Shown in pieces: positions 44,519 to 54,372 of a DNA stretch of 64,000 nt. The notes beneath the pieces are model-generated. The model saw nothing but the letters and a program-made list of their open reading frames with translations. It was not told where the DNA came from and ran no database searches. Both the position numbers and the translations under genes were made by a program. Where the stretch lies: contig NZ_OY780936.1 in the NCBI RefSeq assembly GCF_963675905.1, positions 434,001 to 498,000 of the forward strand, given 5' to 3'. The stretch comes from an uncultured Bacteroides sp. Its GTDB lineage: Bacteria; Bacteroidota; Bacteroidia; Bacteroidales; Bacteroidaceae. Each line of letters opens with the position of its first letter. Within the stretch, counting starts at the first letter, position 1.

Positions 44519-47236
44519 ATGAGTAGAATCAATACATTATTTGCCGGTTTAGTAATTACGTTTTTGGGTATGTCGTGCTCAAATACACACTTTATCAGCA
44601 ATGAAAAGTATCGGGCAACAGTAGATAAAACTTTTGCCGAAAAGAAAGCAGCGATGCCAAATGGCGGATTGTTTAATGTATTCAATAACAAACTCTCTTT
44701 GCAGGAAAAAGAGGCTATGAAGTTTCTTTATGCCTATATGTCTTTGGCGGATATTACTGATTATCCCGACACTTTCTTTTTGAGAGATGTGCGTTTGTCA
44801 TTCAAGGCAAAGCAAGAGATGCCCTGGGGGAAAGAGATTAATGAGGAGTTGTTCCGTCATTTTGTGCTTCCACAACGAGTAAATAATGAAACGCTCGACA
44901 ATTCACGCGAAGTATTTTATGGTGAGCTGAAAGACAGGGTAAAGAATCTTTCTCTTTACGAAGCTATTCTTGAAGTAAACCATTGGTGCCACGAAAAGGT
45001 TGTTTATACTCCTTCCGATGGCCGTACCAGTTCTCCACTGGCTTCTGTTCGCACCGCTTATGGACGTTGCGGCGAAGAATCTACATTCCTGGTTGCAGCT
45101 CTTCGTTCTGTTGGTATTCCTGCCCGTCAGGTTTACACTCCACGTTGGGCACATACCGATGATAATCATGCATGGGTAGAAGCATGGGCGAATGGAAAAT
45201 GGTATTTCCTGGGTGCCTGCGAACCGGAACCAGTTCTTAATGTTGCCTGGTTTACAGCTCCTGCCAAGCGCGGAATGCTGATGCATACTAATGTTTTCGG
45301 ACTTTATACCGGCAAAGAGGAGATTATGACTGTAACTCCGAACTTTACCGAAATTAATGTGATTGATAATTATGCACCGGTAGATCGTATTGATGTAACT
45401 GTGCTCGATGAAAATAAGAAACCGGTTGAAGGTGCAGTCGTTGAATATAAGCTGTACAACTACGGTGAGTTTTATTCTGTAGCTAAAAAGCAAAGCGATA
45501 AAGAGGGAAAATCGTTCCTTTCATCCGGTAAAGGAGATATTATTGTGTGGGCTTCTAAAGATGGAGTCTTTGATTTCCGAAATGTATCTGTAGGTAAAGA
45601 TCACACTTTGACACTTACTTTAGATAAAAAAGCAGGAAATTTAAGTGATGAAGACTTGGCTGCTGTCAAAGAAATGGCAATGGATATTGTTCCGCCGGTA
45701 GAGTTACCGGTTGAGGTAAACGTAAGCAAGGAACAGCGTGCGGCAAACAATATTCGTCTGGCTAAGGAAGATTCCATACGTAACAGTTACATTGGTACAT
45801 TTATTGATGAATCAAGAATAAAAGAGGTAGCTTCAAAACTGAATATTGATGCAGAGCGCACCAAGAAACTGTTTGTTGCATCTCGTGGTAACTGGCGCGA
45901 AATAGAAAAATTCCTGCTTTCTACTACAACTGAAAACCGTGAAAAGGCTCTTAAATTACTGGAAGTTATTTCTGCAAAGGATTTACGTGATACACCTACC
46001 GAAGTACTTACCGACCATTTACTTTACACTGTAGCAGGAGAAGGAGATATTTATAACCAGAATGTGCTGAATCCTCGTGTTGCTAATGAATTCCTTACAA
46101 CCTATAAAAAGGAATTCCAGAAAGAGATTCCGGCTACTCTTGCCGATGAAATAAGAAAAGATCCGAAAGTATTGGTTGACTGGTGTCGTAGCAACATTAC
46201 AATTAAAGAGGAATTAAACTCTAACCGCTTGTTTATGTCGCCTCTTGGTGTGTGGAAATCTCGTGTAACCGACAGCCGTTCAAGAAAAGTTTTCTTCGTA
46301 GCGGTACTTCGCAGTCTGGGTATTCCTTCACGCATTGAGTTGATGACCGGCAAACTGCAATATTTCTTCAATAACACATGGAACGATGTTAATTTTGAAA
46401 AAGCAGAAACAGGAAATGCTCCTTACGGATTCGTTAATGCATCTTATACTCCAATAAGTTCTTTGAAAGATCCGCTTTATTACAAGCATTTCTCTATTTC
46501 TAAAATTGAAGGTGGCAGAACACATCTGCTGGAATTTGATGAAGAAAATGAAAGCTCATGGAGCACAATTTTTAGCAAACCACTGAAACTGGACGCTGGT
46601 CAATATCTCATGGTAACAGGTAGCCGTATGGCAGATGGAAGTGTACTGAGCAATCTTACATTCTTCAATGTAGAAGCCGGAAAAACAACCAATGTTGAAC
46701 TAAAGATGCGCGAAAGCAGCAGTCAGGTTCAGGTTTTAGGCAGCTTTAATTCTGAAGCAACATTTATAGATGCAAAAACCGGTAAGGAGCAAAGCATTCT
46801 GAATGCTAACGGCAGAGGTTACTATATCGTGGCTTTGGTTAAGAATAATCACGAACCAACTAACCATGCCCTGAGAGATATTGCTGCAGTTAAGAAGCAA
46901 TTGGAAGAATGGGGCAAGCAAATCATCATTCTTTTCTCTGACGAAGACGAACTGAAAGCATTCAATCCAAAAGCATACGGTGATCTTCCAAAGAATATCA
47001 CTTTCGGAATTGATAAAGATGGTTCTGTTTTGCATCAGGTAAAAGAGGGAACTGAAGTTATACGCCGTGGCGAATTACCTCTGATTATTGTTGGCGACAC
47101 CTTTAACCGTGTAGTATTTGCTTCACAAGGTTACCGTATTGGTTTGGGAGAGCAATTGGTAAAAGTTATCGGTCAGATACAAGCCGGCAATACAAAAGAA
47201 GGCACTGCCTGCACTCCAACATCCTGTACCCATTAA
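44519..47236 (+). CDS. Transglutaminase-like lipoprotein with a second degenerate domain
   Basis: The 905-residue protein has a lipobox ending at Cys20 (GMSC). A transglutaminase-core domain (about 140-245) carries the catalytic pair Cys184 (AYGRCGEESTFLVAALRSVG) and His217 (TDDNHAWVEAW); the usual third residue, Asp, is not clear in FLGACEPE. A carboxypeptidase regulatory-like domain follows. At about residues 540-640 a similar domain recurs (SRSRKVFFVAVLRSLGIPSR), with Ser in place of the catalytic Cys. The C-terminus looks thioredoxin-like (IIILFSDEDEL, LPLIIVGDTFNRVVF) without a CxxC in the active position. It is probably periplasmic or surface-exposed and cleaves or cross-links peptides. 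Its substrate is unknown. It has its own promoter and a strong terminator. Confidence 0.85.
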   Translation: MSRINTLFAGLVITFLGMSCSNTHFISNEKYRATVDKTFAEKKAAMPNGGLFNVFNNKLSLQEKEAMKFLYAYMSLADITDYPDTFFLRDVRLSFKAKQEMPWGKEINEELFRHFVLPQRVNNETLDNSREVFYGELKDRVKNLSLYEAILEVNHWCHEKVVYTPSDGRTSSPLASVRTAYGRCGEESTFLVAALRSVGIPARQVYTPRWAHTDDNHAWVEAWANGKWYFLGACEPEPVLNVAWFTAPAKRGMLMHTNVFGLYTGKEEIMTVTPNFTEINVIDNYAPVDRIDVTVLDENKKPVEGAVVEYKLYNYGEFYSVAKKQSDKEGKSFLSSGKGDIIVWASKDGVFDFRNVSVGKDHTLTLTLDKKAGNLSDEDLAAVKEMAMDIVPPVELPVEVNVSKEQRAANNIRLAKEDSIRNSYIGTFIDESRIKEVASKLNIDAERTKKLFVASRGNWREIEKFLLSTTTENREKALKLLEVISAKDLRDTPTEVLTDHLLYTVAGEGDIYNQNVLNPRVANEFLTTYKKEFQKEIPATLADEIRKDPKVLVDWCRSNITIKEELNSNRLFMSPLGVWKSRVTDSRSRKVFFVAVLRSLGIPSRIELMTGKLQYFFNNTWNDVNFEKAETGNAPYGFVNASYTPISSLKDPLYYKHFSISKIEGGRTHLLEFDEENESSWSTIFSKPLKLDAGQYLMVTGSRMADGSVLSNLTFFNVEAGKTTNVELKMRESSSQVQVLGSFNSEATFIDAKTGKEQSILNANGRGYYIVALVKNNHEPTNHALRDIAAVKKQLEEWGKQIIILFSDEDELKAFNPKAYGDLPKNITFGIDKDGSVLHQVKEGTEVIRRGELPLIIVGDTFNRVVFASQGYRIGLGEQLVKVIGQIQAGNTKEGTACTPTSCTH

Positions 47237-47276
47237 TTGAGTTTGTTGAAGATAACTATAAATTAAGACACAATTG

Positions 47277-47325
47277 AAAACGCCCAACTTTACATTTACA
47301 GATGTAAAGTTGGGCGTTTCCTATT
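47277..47325. terminator. Strong bidirectional terminator
   Basis: AAACGCCCAACTTTACAT (47278-47295) and its exact reverse complement (47302-47319) form an 18-bp perfect stem with a 6-nt loop. It ends the transglutaminase-like gene and the converging nitroreductase. Confidence 0.93.
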
Positions 47326-47350
47326 ATGTTTTATGAGAAATAAACAGCAA

Positions 47351-47857
47351 TTATAGATATCTGACTGTTTCTAAAAGATTCTTCCGACTGGCGTGCATGG
47401 CACTTGGCTCTGACGTATGAAAAGGATAGCCCAGAGGAAGAAAAGCAACCGGAATAATATTGCTTGGTAAAGCAAACTCACTCTTAGTTATTTCTGCATT
47501 GAAAGATCCTACCCAAACAGTTCCCAGTCCTAGTTCGGTAGCTTCCAGCATCATGTGTGTTCCTACAATAGTTGGGTCTATGGAGCCAAACCTATCATTC
47601 TGCCCAAACCAACTTTCGTCTTCGTCATAGCATAGCAGCAAAATAATGGGAGCGTTGAAACTGTATCTGGTACACTTTTTCACCTTCTCACGAGCCTCTT
47701 TACTTTGGATAACATAAATTCGTTGAGGCTGGTTGTTATGGGCAGTAGGAGCTATTCTTCCAGCTTCTAAAATTTTGTTGATTTTATCTTCTTCAACCGG
47801 TTCGTCACTATAAATTCTAACCGAATATCTTTCTTTGGCAAGTTCTAGAAAATCCAT
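47351..47857 (-). CDS. Nitroreductase-family flavoprotein
   Basis: The 168-residue protein shows the nitroreductase FMN-binding opening KERYSVRIYSDEPV, APTAHNNQPQRIYVI in the second FMN segment, and GLGTVWVGSF with VAFLPLGYP near the end. It uses FMN and NAD(P)H to reduce nitro compounds, quinones or similar electrophiles. It is shorter than E. coli NfsB (217), as are many anaerobe members. A single gene; no consensus promoter was seen. Confidence 0.92.
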   Translation of the reverse strand: MDFLELAKERYSVRIYSDEPVEEDKINKILEAGRIAPTAHNNQPQRIYVIQSKEAREKVKKCTRYSFNAPIILLLCYDEDESWFGQNDRFGSIDPTIVGTHMMLEATELGLGTVWVGSFNAEITKSEFALPSNIIPVAFLPLGYPFHTSEPSAMHASRKNLLETVRYL

Positions 47858-47929
47858 AATGTTTAATTATTAAATTGTTTTTCCTGAAAAAGATTTATTC
47901 TATTAATTAATAATCCCTCCTGAGAACTA

Positions 47930-48679
47930 TTACTTGATATTCAGACTTTTCAGCGTCTGGCGCACACGCTCGGCAGAAGTACGAGGTTCGGCATATTCGT
48001 CTACCTGCACCGTTCCACCCATGGAAACCTTCGGATTGCGATAAGTCATGCCGCTGGCAACGTTTTCACGCGCAGAGAGGTGAAACTCATTTGCACCCGT
48101 TTCCTGAGCAATCTTCAGAATATTCTTTTCATTGATTCCACAGCCCGGCATGATGATGATTCGTCCGGCAGCCTTCTCTACAAGTTCCTTCAGAAGAGGA
48201 ATGCCCGCTTCGGCAGTTGGCATTTGTCCCGAAGTCAGAATACGGTTGCATCCCAAATTGATAATCTCTTCCAAAGCCTTCATCGGGTCAACGCACATAT
48301 CGAAAGCCCTGTGGAAAGTAACCGACATGCCATTGGCACACTTTACCAACCGTTCTGTAACTCTCTGATCAATTTCGCCTTCCGCTGTAAGGCAACCAAT
48401 AACCACACCATCGGCACCGCAATCTTTTGCCACAGCAATATCACGTTCCATTACACGAATCTCCTTGTGAGAATACAGGAAGTCTCCTGCCCGTGGGCGG
48501 ATAATTACGTGGATAGGAATTTTGAGCAATTCGCGGGTCACAGCAATAGTTCCCTGAGACGGAGTAGTACCACCTTCAGGAATACCGGCACACAGTTCCA
48601 CACGCTTCGCACCTCCCTTTTGTGCTTCAACGCAACTAGCCACAGAATTGGCACATATTTCAATTTTTATTTCTTTCAT
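47930..48679 (-). CDS. cutC: CutC copper homeostasis-family protein
   Basis: The frame opens at 48763, but I start it at ATG 48679 (MKEIKIEICANSV); an adjacent ATG at 48682 is equally possible. The upstream promoter at 48721-48751 lies within the longer frame and so rules out the earlier start. The TIM-barrel motifs are AKRVELCAGIPEGGTTPS, VIIRPRAGDFLYS, DGVVIGCLTAEG, VTFHRAFDM and RILTSGQMPTAEAG, all typical of CutC. The family was linked to copper tolerance in E. coli, though that role is debated; the true reaction is unknown. Confidence 0.93.
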   Translation of the reverse strand: MKEIKIEICANSVASCVEAQKGGAKRVELCAGIPEGGTTPSQGTIAVTRELLKIPIHVIIRPRAGDFLYSHKEIRVMERDIAVAKDCGADGVVIGCLTAEGEIDQRVTERLVKCANGMSVTFHRAFDMCVDPMKALEEIINLGCNRILTSGQMPTAEAGIPLLKELVEKAAGRIIIMPGCGINEKNILKIAQETGANEFHLSARENVASGMTYRNPKVSMGGTVQVDEYAEPRTSAERVRQTLKSLNIK

Positions 48680-48720
48680 CATTGGATCTGTTATAGTTAG
48701 ACTGATTAGTTGATTGTATA

Positions 48721-48751
48721 CAAAAATAAGGAGTTTAAGGCTATATCCCAA
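48721..48751 (-). promoter_or_regulatory. Promoter of cutC
   Basis: On the minus strand TATTTTTG (48728-48721) is a -7 box and TTG (48751-48749) lies 20 bp upstream. The transcript would start near 48714. Confidence 0.65.
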
Positions 48752-48820
48752 GTTTTCCGGCATAAAAGTTTTTACTTGTATAGTCGTAATTATTTATCTA
48801 TCTTTATAGCTTTTAATTAT

Positions 48821-48900
48821 GACCCGGGTCATAAGTGGATTTACACCCGGGTCTAAAATGTTTTAGACCCCCGTCTCAAAAGTATTTAGACCCGGGTCTA
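48821..48900. repeat. Four-copy palindrome array, word GACCCGGGTC, period 22-23
   Basis: The CCCGGG core or its variant starts at 48823, 48846, 48868 and 48891, spaced 23, 22 and 23 bp. Copies 1 and 4 are the perfect palindrome GACCCGGGTC, copy 2 is CACCCGGGTC, and copy 3 (GACCCCCGTC) has a changed centre. The spacers are AT-rich. It lies between the divergent cutC and HU-like genes. Confidence 0.88.
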
Positions 48901-48943
48901 AATTGAAAAGTCTCATGAATAAACGAAAAAACAAACTAATATT

Positions 48944-49333
48944 ATGGCATACAAATACTGCGTGCGCAAAAAAACAGACAAGAGTCAGGGTGAAGAACAA
49001 GTAAAATACTATGCAGTTCCTCTTTCGTCGGGAACCATCGGAACAAATGAACTGGCAGAAAATATAGCCGGTCGGTGCACGCTTAGGCCGGGAGATGTCC
49101 ATGCTACCATTGTTGAACTTATGTACACCATTGAACAGGAACTTCACCAAGGTAATAAAGTTTGCCTGGAAGGTATAGGCATCTTCAGCCTTTCAGCTAG
49201 CAGTGAGGGTTTTGACACGCCCGAAGATTGCACTCCCAGTAAAGTGAAGGCTAAGCGTATTTGCTTTTTGGCGGATAAAAAGCTTAAAAAGAATTTGAAA
49301 TTTGTGAAGTTTGAGAAAGATAGGAGAGGGTAG
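48944..49333 (+). CDS. HU-family DNA-binding protein, divergent
   Basis: The 129-residue protein has the HU/IHF fold: TIGTNELAENIAGRCTLRPG as the first helices, ATIVELMYTIEQELHQGNKV as the dimer helix and VCLEGIGIFSLSASSEGFD as the beta-arm start. The N-terminal 30 residues (YKYCVRKKTDKSQGEEQVKY) and the basic tail are typical of the larger HU-related proteins of Bacteroidetes, which often occur near surface or mobile genes. It probably binds DNA nonspecifically or at bent sites. The CCCGGG array ends 44 bp before its start. No consensus promoter was seen between them. Confidence 0.85.
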   Translation: MAYKYCVRKKTDKSQGEEQVKYYAVPLSSGTIGTNELAENIAGRCTLRPGDVHATIVELMYTIEQELHQGNKVCLEGIGIFSLSASSEGFDTPEDCTPSKVKAKRICFLADKKLKKNLKFVKFEKDRRG

Positions 49334-49344
49334 AACATAAATAT

Positions 49345-49387
49345 AAGGGAAAACTATTTGGATATCCGAAATAGCTTTCCCTTTTAA
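49345..49387. terminator. Bidirectional terminator between HU-like gene and catalase
   Basis: AAGGGAAAACTATTT (49345-49359) and AAATAGCTTTCCCTT (49369-49383) pair with one mismatch around a 9-nt loop, and T- and A-runs follow on both strands. Confidence 0.85.
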
Positions 49388-49392
49388 TTTCC

Positions 49393-50874
49393 TTATTCCA
49401 TCTTCTGTCTTTCCACTTCTGCAAGGACAGCCTTAATATCAATTCCAAGCTTAGAAGCAATGCCTTTTGCGCAGTTCTCATCGGCCTGATAAAAACGGGC
49501 AATGGCACGAATCTTAATATTATCGGGAACACCTTCCATTGCTGCAGCTACATTTTTATGAATACGTTCTTTCTCGTCGGCCGGAACCAAGCGGTATAAA
49601 TCTCCCGGCTGAGTATAGTAATCCTTATCTTCACGATGATTGTAGTTGTATGCTTCTCCTTCCAGTGGCAAACCGGGTTCTATGTAAGCTTTATCGTCCT
49701 TTGGTCCGCCAAAACTGCTGGGCTCATAATTTACTTCTCCACCGTGGTTATCATCAAAACGCATAGAGCCATCGTGATGATAGTTGTGGAACGGACAGCG
49801 CGGAGCATTAACCGGCAGACTTCCGGAATTAACTCCCAGTCGGTAACGTTGAGCATCGGCATAAGCAAACAATCGGCCTTGCAACATTTTGTCGGGCGAA
49901 TATCCAATGCCGGGAACAACATTGGCTGGGTTGAAGGCAGCCTGTTCTACTGTAGCAAAGTAGTTTTCGGGATTCTTGTTCAATGTCATAATGCCAACCT
50001 CAATGAGCGGATAATCTTTCTGACTCCATACTTTAGTCAAATCGAACGGATTGAACCGATAGGTTTTTGCTTCGGCTTCAGTCATAATCTGCACGCACAT
50101 TCTCCATTTTGGGAAATTACCGGCTTCAATATGATTAAACAGGTCGCGCTGTGAATATTCGCGGTCGTGAGCAACAATTTTTGCCGCTTCTTCATTGGTG
50201 AAATTTGCAATTCCCTGCATACATTTAAAATGGAATTTCACCCAGAAACGTTCATTCTTTGCATTGTAAAAACTGAACGTGTGACTACCAAAACCGTTCA
50301 TCTGGCGAAGATTCTTTGGAATACCTCGATCACTCATTAAGATCATAACCTGATGAAGCGATTCGGGAGAAAGACTCCAGAAATCCCATGCGGCTGTGTT
50401 GCTTCGCAGATTAGTTTTCGGATCTCTTTTTTGTGTATGGATAAAATCGGGAAACTTTAACGGATCACGAATAAAAAAGACAGGAGTATTATTTCCTACC
50501 AAATCCCAGTTACCCTCTTCGGTATAGAATTTAATGGCAAAACCGCGCACATCTCTTTCTGTGTCGGCAGCTCCGCGTTCACCTGCTACCGTAGAGAAGC
50601 GAAGGAATAAATCTGTTTCTTTACCAACCTTCGAGAATATGGCCGCTTTGGTGTATTTGGTAATATCGTTTGTGATAGTCAGCGTTCCAAAAGCGCCCGA
50701 TCCTTTAGCGTGGACAACTCTTTCCGGAATACGTTCACGATTGAAATGCGCAAGCTTTTCCATATACCATGCATTCTGCATTAACGCTGGCCCGTGCGGA
50801 CCGGCTGTCTGAATGTTCTGATTGTCGCCAATCGGCGCACCAGCTTCGGTTGTAAGTTTTTTCTTTTCTTCCAT
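49393..50874 (-). CDS. katA: Monofunctional heme catalase (clade 3 type)
   Basis: I start the gene at ATG 50874 ([20 protein letters not shown]), which gives 493 residues; the longer frame to 50958 adds an unlikely N-terminus that overlaps the divergent promoter. The catalytic His is in [14 protein letters not shown], the distal Asn in [12 protein letters not shown] and the heme-ligand Tyr in [15 protein letters not shown]. It converts hydrogen peroxide to water and oxygen in the cytoplasm. It is the small-subunit type that B. fragilis calls KatB. It is a likely member of the OxyR regulon, and oxyR is present at 16,822. It diverges from the M28 peptidase. Confidence 0.97.
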   Translation of the reverse strand: MEEKKKLTTEAGAPIGDNQNIQTAGPHGPALMQNAWYMEKLAHFNRERIPERVVHAKGSGAFGTLTITNDITKYTKAAIFSKVGKETDLFLRFSTVAGERGAADTERDVRGFAIKFYTEEGNWDLVGNNTPVFFIRDPLKFPDFIHTQKRDPKTNLRSNTAAWDFWSLSPESLHQVMILMSDRGIPKNLRQMNGFGSHTFSFYNAKNERFWVKFHFKCMQGIANFTNEEAAKIVAHDREYSQRDLFNHIEAGNFPKWRMCVQIMTEAEAKTYRFNPFDLTKVWSQKDYPLIEVGIMTLNKNPENYFATVEQAAFNPANVVPGIGYSPDKMLQGRLFAYADAQRYRLGVNSGSLPVNAPRCPFHNYHHDGSMRFDDNHGGEVNYEPSSFGGPKDDKAYIEPGLPLEGEAYNYNHREDKDYYTQPGDLYRLVPADEKERIHKNVAAAMEGVPDNIKIRAIARFYQADENCAKGIASKLGIDIKAVLAEVERQKME

Positions 50875-50970
50875 AATATTGTATTGTTTGTTCTTTCTGG
50901 CATACGAAATTTGAAAACGTATCTTATTTAAAACAAAACTAAAACAACGAAAGTTCATCTATAAAATTCT

Positions 50971-50978
50971 TATCTTTG
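50971..50978 (+). promoter_or_regulatory. Promoter -7 box of the M28 peptidase gene
   Basis: TATCTTTG fits the consensus and lies 24 bp before the start codon. Confidence 0.6.
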
Positions 50979-51002
50979 CATGGAATCATAAACAATAAGT
51001 GA

Positions 51003-52001
51003 ATGAAAAAAGTAATAATAGCTGCTCTTCTTATTGCAGCAAATCTTTCTGTTTCGGCACAGAAGCCAATAGAAAAAGGATTGCAAAGTATTTCCGAACA
51101 ATCGGCAAAAGCAAGTATCAACTTTCTTGCATCTGATGAACTGGAAGGACGCGAAGCCGGAAGCCGCGGCGGTAGAGTTGCAGGAGAATATATAGTCTCT
51201 ATGCTAAGAATAATGAATATCTCTCCTATGGGCGACTCATATTACCAGCCTTTTGAAGCCTGCCACAACCAGGTAGCGCAAAAAGGAAGATGGCAGGTGC
51301 ATTCCGATTCTATTGCTCAACTAAAGAAAGGAGTATACAAGCATTTACAACTGAACAATATCCTTGCAAAGATTGAAGGCAAACGTGCTGATGAGTATGT
51401 TATCGTGGGTGCTCATTATGATCATTTAGGAATAGATCCTACTTTAGCGGGCGACTGCATTTATAACGGTGCGGATGATAATGCTTCGGGCGTATCGGCT
51501 GTATTGCAATTGGCAAAAGCATTTCTGGCCAGTGGTCAACAGCCGGAACGAACAATAATCTTCGCTTTCTGGGATGGAGAAGAAAAGGGTTTGCTGGGCT
51601 CTAGCTATTTTGTTCAAAACTGTTCGTTTATTCAATCTGTTAAAGGTTATCTCAATTATGATATGATTGGTCGTAACTCAAATGAGGCAAAACCTCAGTT
51701 GGTCGACTATTTCTATACGGAAGCAAACTCGGCTTTTGGTGAATGGCTGAAGAATGATATCAAAAAGTACAAGCTGAAACTGGAACCAATTTACCATCCC
51801 TGGGATAAACCGGTAGGAGGTAGCGATAACGGATCTTTTGCTAAAGCAGGTGTTCCTATTATCTGGTATCACACTAATGGTCATCCTGATTATCATCAGC
51901 CTAGTGATCACGCATCCCTCATCAATTGGGAGAAAGTTGTGGAGATTACCAAAGCATCTTATCTGAATTTATGGAATCTGGCTAACGAAAAGAGTTATTG
52001 A
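51003..52001 (+). CDS. M28-family zinc aminopeptidase, secreted
   Basis: The 332-residue protein has a signal peptide (VIIAALLIAANLSVSAQ) and the di-zinc ligands of family M28 in order: His in GAHYDHLG, Asp in NGADDNASG, the Glu-Glu pair in FWDGEEKG, Asp in LNYDMIGRN and His in GHPDYHQPSDH. It removes N-terminal residues from peptides, probably in the periplasm. It converges on the MFS gene with only 13 bp between stops and no evident terminator. Confidence 0.94.
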   Translation: MKKVIIAALLIAANLSVSAQKPIEKGLQSISEQSAKASINFLASDELEGREAGSRGGRVAGEYIVSMLRIMNISPMGDSYYQPFEACHNQVAQKGRWQVHSDSIAQLKKGVYKHLQLNNILAKIEGKRADEYVIVGAHYDHLGIDPTLAGDCIYNGADDNASGVSAVLQLAKAFLASGQQPERTIIFAFWDGEEKGLLGSSYFVQNCSFIQSVKGYLNYDMIGRNSNEAKPQLVDYFYTEANSAFGEWLKNDIKKYKLKLEPIYHPWDKPVGGSDNGSFAKAGVPIIWYHTNGHPDYHQPSDHASLINWEKVVEITKASYLNLWNLANEKSY

Positions 52002-52014
52002 TTTGTAGATTTCT

Positions 52015-53319
52015 TTATTTGTTTGCAGCATTGTCAATTATGCCAAGCTGAATATAAATTGGTCGGACTAGCTTAATAAACAAAGGAAGCTTTTGGGCAA
52101 AAACAAGTGCTCCAATTACACATGCAATACCGCCGATTAATAGTGTGGCCGGCGCACCAATCATACTGGCCATACTTCCGGCAAGGAAGCTTCCTATTGG
52201 TGCTGTTCCCATAAATGCCATGGTGTAAAAGCTCATCACCCTTCCCCGTTTGTCGTTATCGGATATGGTTTGCAGAATGGTATTGCTGCAGGCCGTATGT
52301 ATAATCATGCCAACTCCTGTAATGATCATTAATATTATGGAGAGAGGAAATGAACTTGATAATGAGAAGCTGACAAGTCCGAGACCAAAAACAACAGCAG
52401 CCAGAGGAATAAGTTTTTCCAGTCCAACAACACTTTTTCTAGATGCAAGATAGGCTGCGCCTATTAAAGCTCCCACGCCCGAAGCTCCCATTAAAAAACC
52501 AAATATATGTGAGCCGCCATGAAATATATCTTTGGCGAAAATTGGCATCAGTACGGAAAATGGCATTCCCATCAGGCTGATTAAAGTAAGTAAAATAATA
52601 ATAGATCGGATAGGAGGAAAACCAAAGGTATAAGTGAAACCTTCCTTGAATTCCTTGATAATATTCGTGTCTTTTCTCTTTTTCTCCTGTGGTTTTACTT
52701 TCATTAAAAGAAGAGATATCACAACGAAGATATAGCTTATACCATTAATAAGGAAGCATGCTCCTTCTCCCAGAGAAGCAATCAGAACACCTGCAATGGA
52801 TGGGCCTACTAATCTTGCACCGTTAAACATTGAAGAATTTAAAGCAACGGCATTCCCTATATCATTTTTATCTTCTACCATCTCTATCACAAATGATTGG
52901 CGCGCCGGGGTGTCAAAAGCATTGATGCATCCCTGGATTACGCTTAGCAAAAGCACATTCCACACTTCTATAGTATTTGTGAAGAAAAGCAGAGCCAATG
53001 CCAGCGCCTGAATCATGGAAAGAATCTGGGATACAATCATTATATGATAACGATTCAGTCTGTCGGTCAGCACTCCGGCAAAAGGAGCCAGAATAAAAGT
53101 TGGTATTTGTCCGGCAAAACCCACAAATCCCAATAAGAAAGCAGAACCTGTTAGCCGGTAAACTAGCCAGGGAATAGCGATTCTTTGTACCCACGTTCCG
53201 ATTAGTGAAAGACTCTGACCACTAAAAAAAAGACGATAATTTCTATAACGCAGAGAACGGAAGATGCTTTTTAATCCATCAAACTTTCCTACTTCGTACT
53301 TATATAGAAATCTTTTCAT
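52015..53319 (-). CDS. MFS transporter, EntS-like exporter family
   Basis: The 434-residue protein has about 12 membrane helices. The N-terminus (FRSLRYRNYRLFFSGQSLSL) and the loop-2/3 motif GVLTDRLNRYHIMIVSQ are typical of the MFS_3 group related to enterobactin exporter EntS and macrolide exporter MefA. The partner motif FDTPARQSFVIEMVEDK is also characteristic. It probably exports a small molecule or drug by proton antiport, but its substrate is unknown. No operon partner is close: the rhomboid gene ends 190 bp upstream. Confidence 0.9.
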   Translation of the reverse strand: MKRFLYKYEVGKFDGLKSIFRSLRYRNYRLFFSGQSLSLIGTWVQRIAIPWLVYRLTGSAFLLGFVGFAGQIPTFILAPFAGVLTDRLNRYHIMIVSQILSMIQALALALLFFTNTIEVWNVLLLSVIQGCINAFDTPARQSFVIEMVEDKNDIGNAVALNSSMFNGARLVGPSIAGVLIASLGEGACFLINGISYIFVVISLLLMKVKPQEKKRKDTNIIKEFKEGFTYTFGFPPIRSIIILLTLISLMGMPFSVLMPIFAKDIFHGGSHIFGFLMGASGVGALIGAAYLASRKSVVGLEKLIPLAAVVFGLGLVSFSLSSSFPLSIILMIITGVGMIIHTACSNTILQTISDNDKRGRVMSFYTMAFMGTAPIGSFLAGSMASMIGAPATLLIGGIACVIGALVFAQKLPLFIKLVRPIYIQLGIIDNAANK

Positions 53320-53510
53320 TGGTAATTCTCTTTCAGTTATGCAAGTGCTGGAATCCCTTTCTTAAATTGCCATTTCTGATCCTGAATATCATTCTGAATG
53401 GCTTTACAAAATTAGAATAAAGCTGAGTACCCTCCAAATTTTGTGGGTAGTTGTTATCTTATTAATTTTGAAGATTTGAACTTGATAAATCAAACAGAAA
53501 ATCTGCTTTT

Positions 53511-54104
53511 TTAGAAATTAGAGAGAAAAGCATATAACAGTCTTGGTTCAAGAAGCAATGGATAAATTATTCCGTAAACTGCACCATAGAAGTGGGCATT
53601 GTGATTGATGTTGCCTCCACCTTTTTTATTCATGTATTGGCAGTACACTAGGTATAGCGGACCAAACAGAATGCCCGGTATAGGGATAATGGCAAATAAG
53701 AGTATTGTCCCGAATGGATTGAAAAATATAGAGGTAAACAATACTGCAGATATGGCTCCCGAGGCACCTACTGAATTGTAATACGGATCGTTTTTGTGTT
53801 TAATAAGATCGTAGAGTGAAGCAACAATCATTCCTCCGAAATAAAGTCCAAGAAAACCACTCGTTCCAAAACCCAAAACTTCAAAACCTTGTTCAATATA
53901 GGTCCCGAACGACCAGAAAGTGAACATATTCACTAGCAAGTGAGTTGTGTCGGCATGTACAAATCCGTGAGTTATCAAACGATGCCACTCATTGTTCTTG
54001 ATTGTCCGGTAAGGATTAAAAGCTAATTTATAGAATAGTTCCTGATTATTGAAACACATGTAAGAGATAATTGCTGTAATGCCTATTATGATGTATGTAA
54101 TCAT
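53511..54104 (-). CDS. Rhomboid-family intramembrane serine protease
   Basis: The 197-residue protein has six predicted membrane helices. HLLVNMFTFWSFG is the conserved asparagine/histidine helix, GASGAISAVLF has the catalytic Ser, and NHNAHFYGAVYG has the catalytic His. These form the Ser-His dyad that cuts substrate helices in the membrane plane. This is the minimal core form without an extra domain, and the substrate is unknown. Confidence 0.94.
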   Translation of the reverse strand: MITYIIIGITAIISYMCFNNQELFYKLAFNPYRTIKNNEWHRLITHGFVHADTTHLLVNMFTFWSFGTYIEQGFEVLGFGTSGFLGLYFGGMIVASLYDLIKHKNDPYYNSVGASGAISAVLFTSIFFNPFGTILLFAIIPIPGILFGPLYLVYCQYMNKKGGGNINHNAHFYGAVYGIIYPLLLEPRLLYAFLSNF

Positions 54105-54130
54105 TTTGGTTCTTGTTTTGGTTTATATGG

Positions 54131-54138
54131 CAAATGTA
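54131..54138 (-). promoter_or_regulatory. Promoter -7 box of the rhomboid gene
   Basis: TACATTTG on the minus strand fits TAnnTTTG and lies about 27 bp before the start. Confidence 0.5.
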
Positions 54139-54372
54139 GTAAACATTTTAATAGTAGTGCATTGATAACTCGTTAAACAACACGAAATATTTGCTGTTTA
54201 TATCAACCGATGAAGTAATTAGCAATGTATTTAACATTTTAAATAATCTAATAGTTTGTTACTTATTGATAATAAGTTCTATTTTAATGTAGATTTTATG
54301 TATATTGCAGTTCCTTAAACTTAAAATATCGCAATAATGCATATAATAGAAACAAATTTAAAATCAACAATA

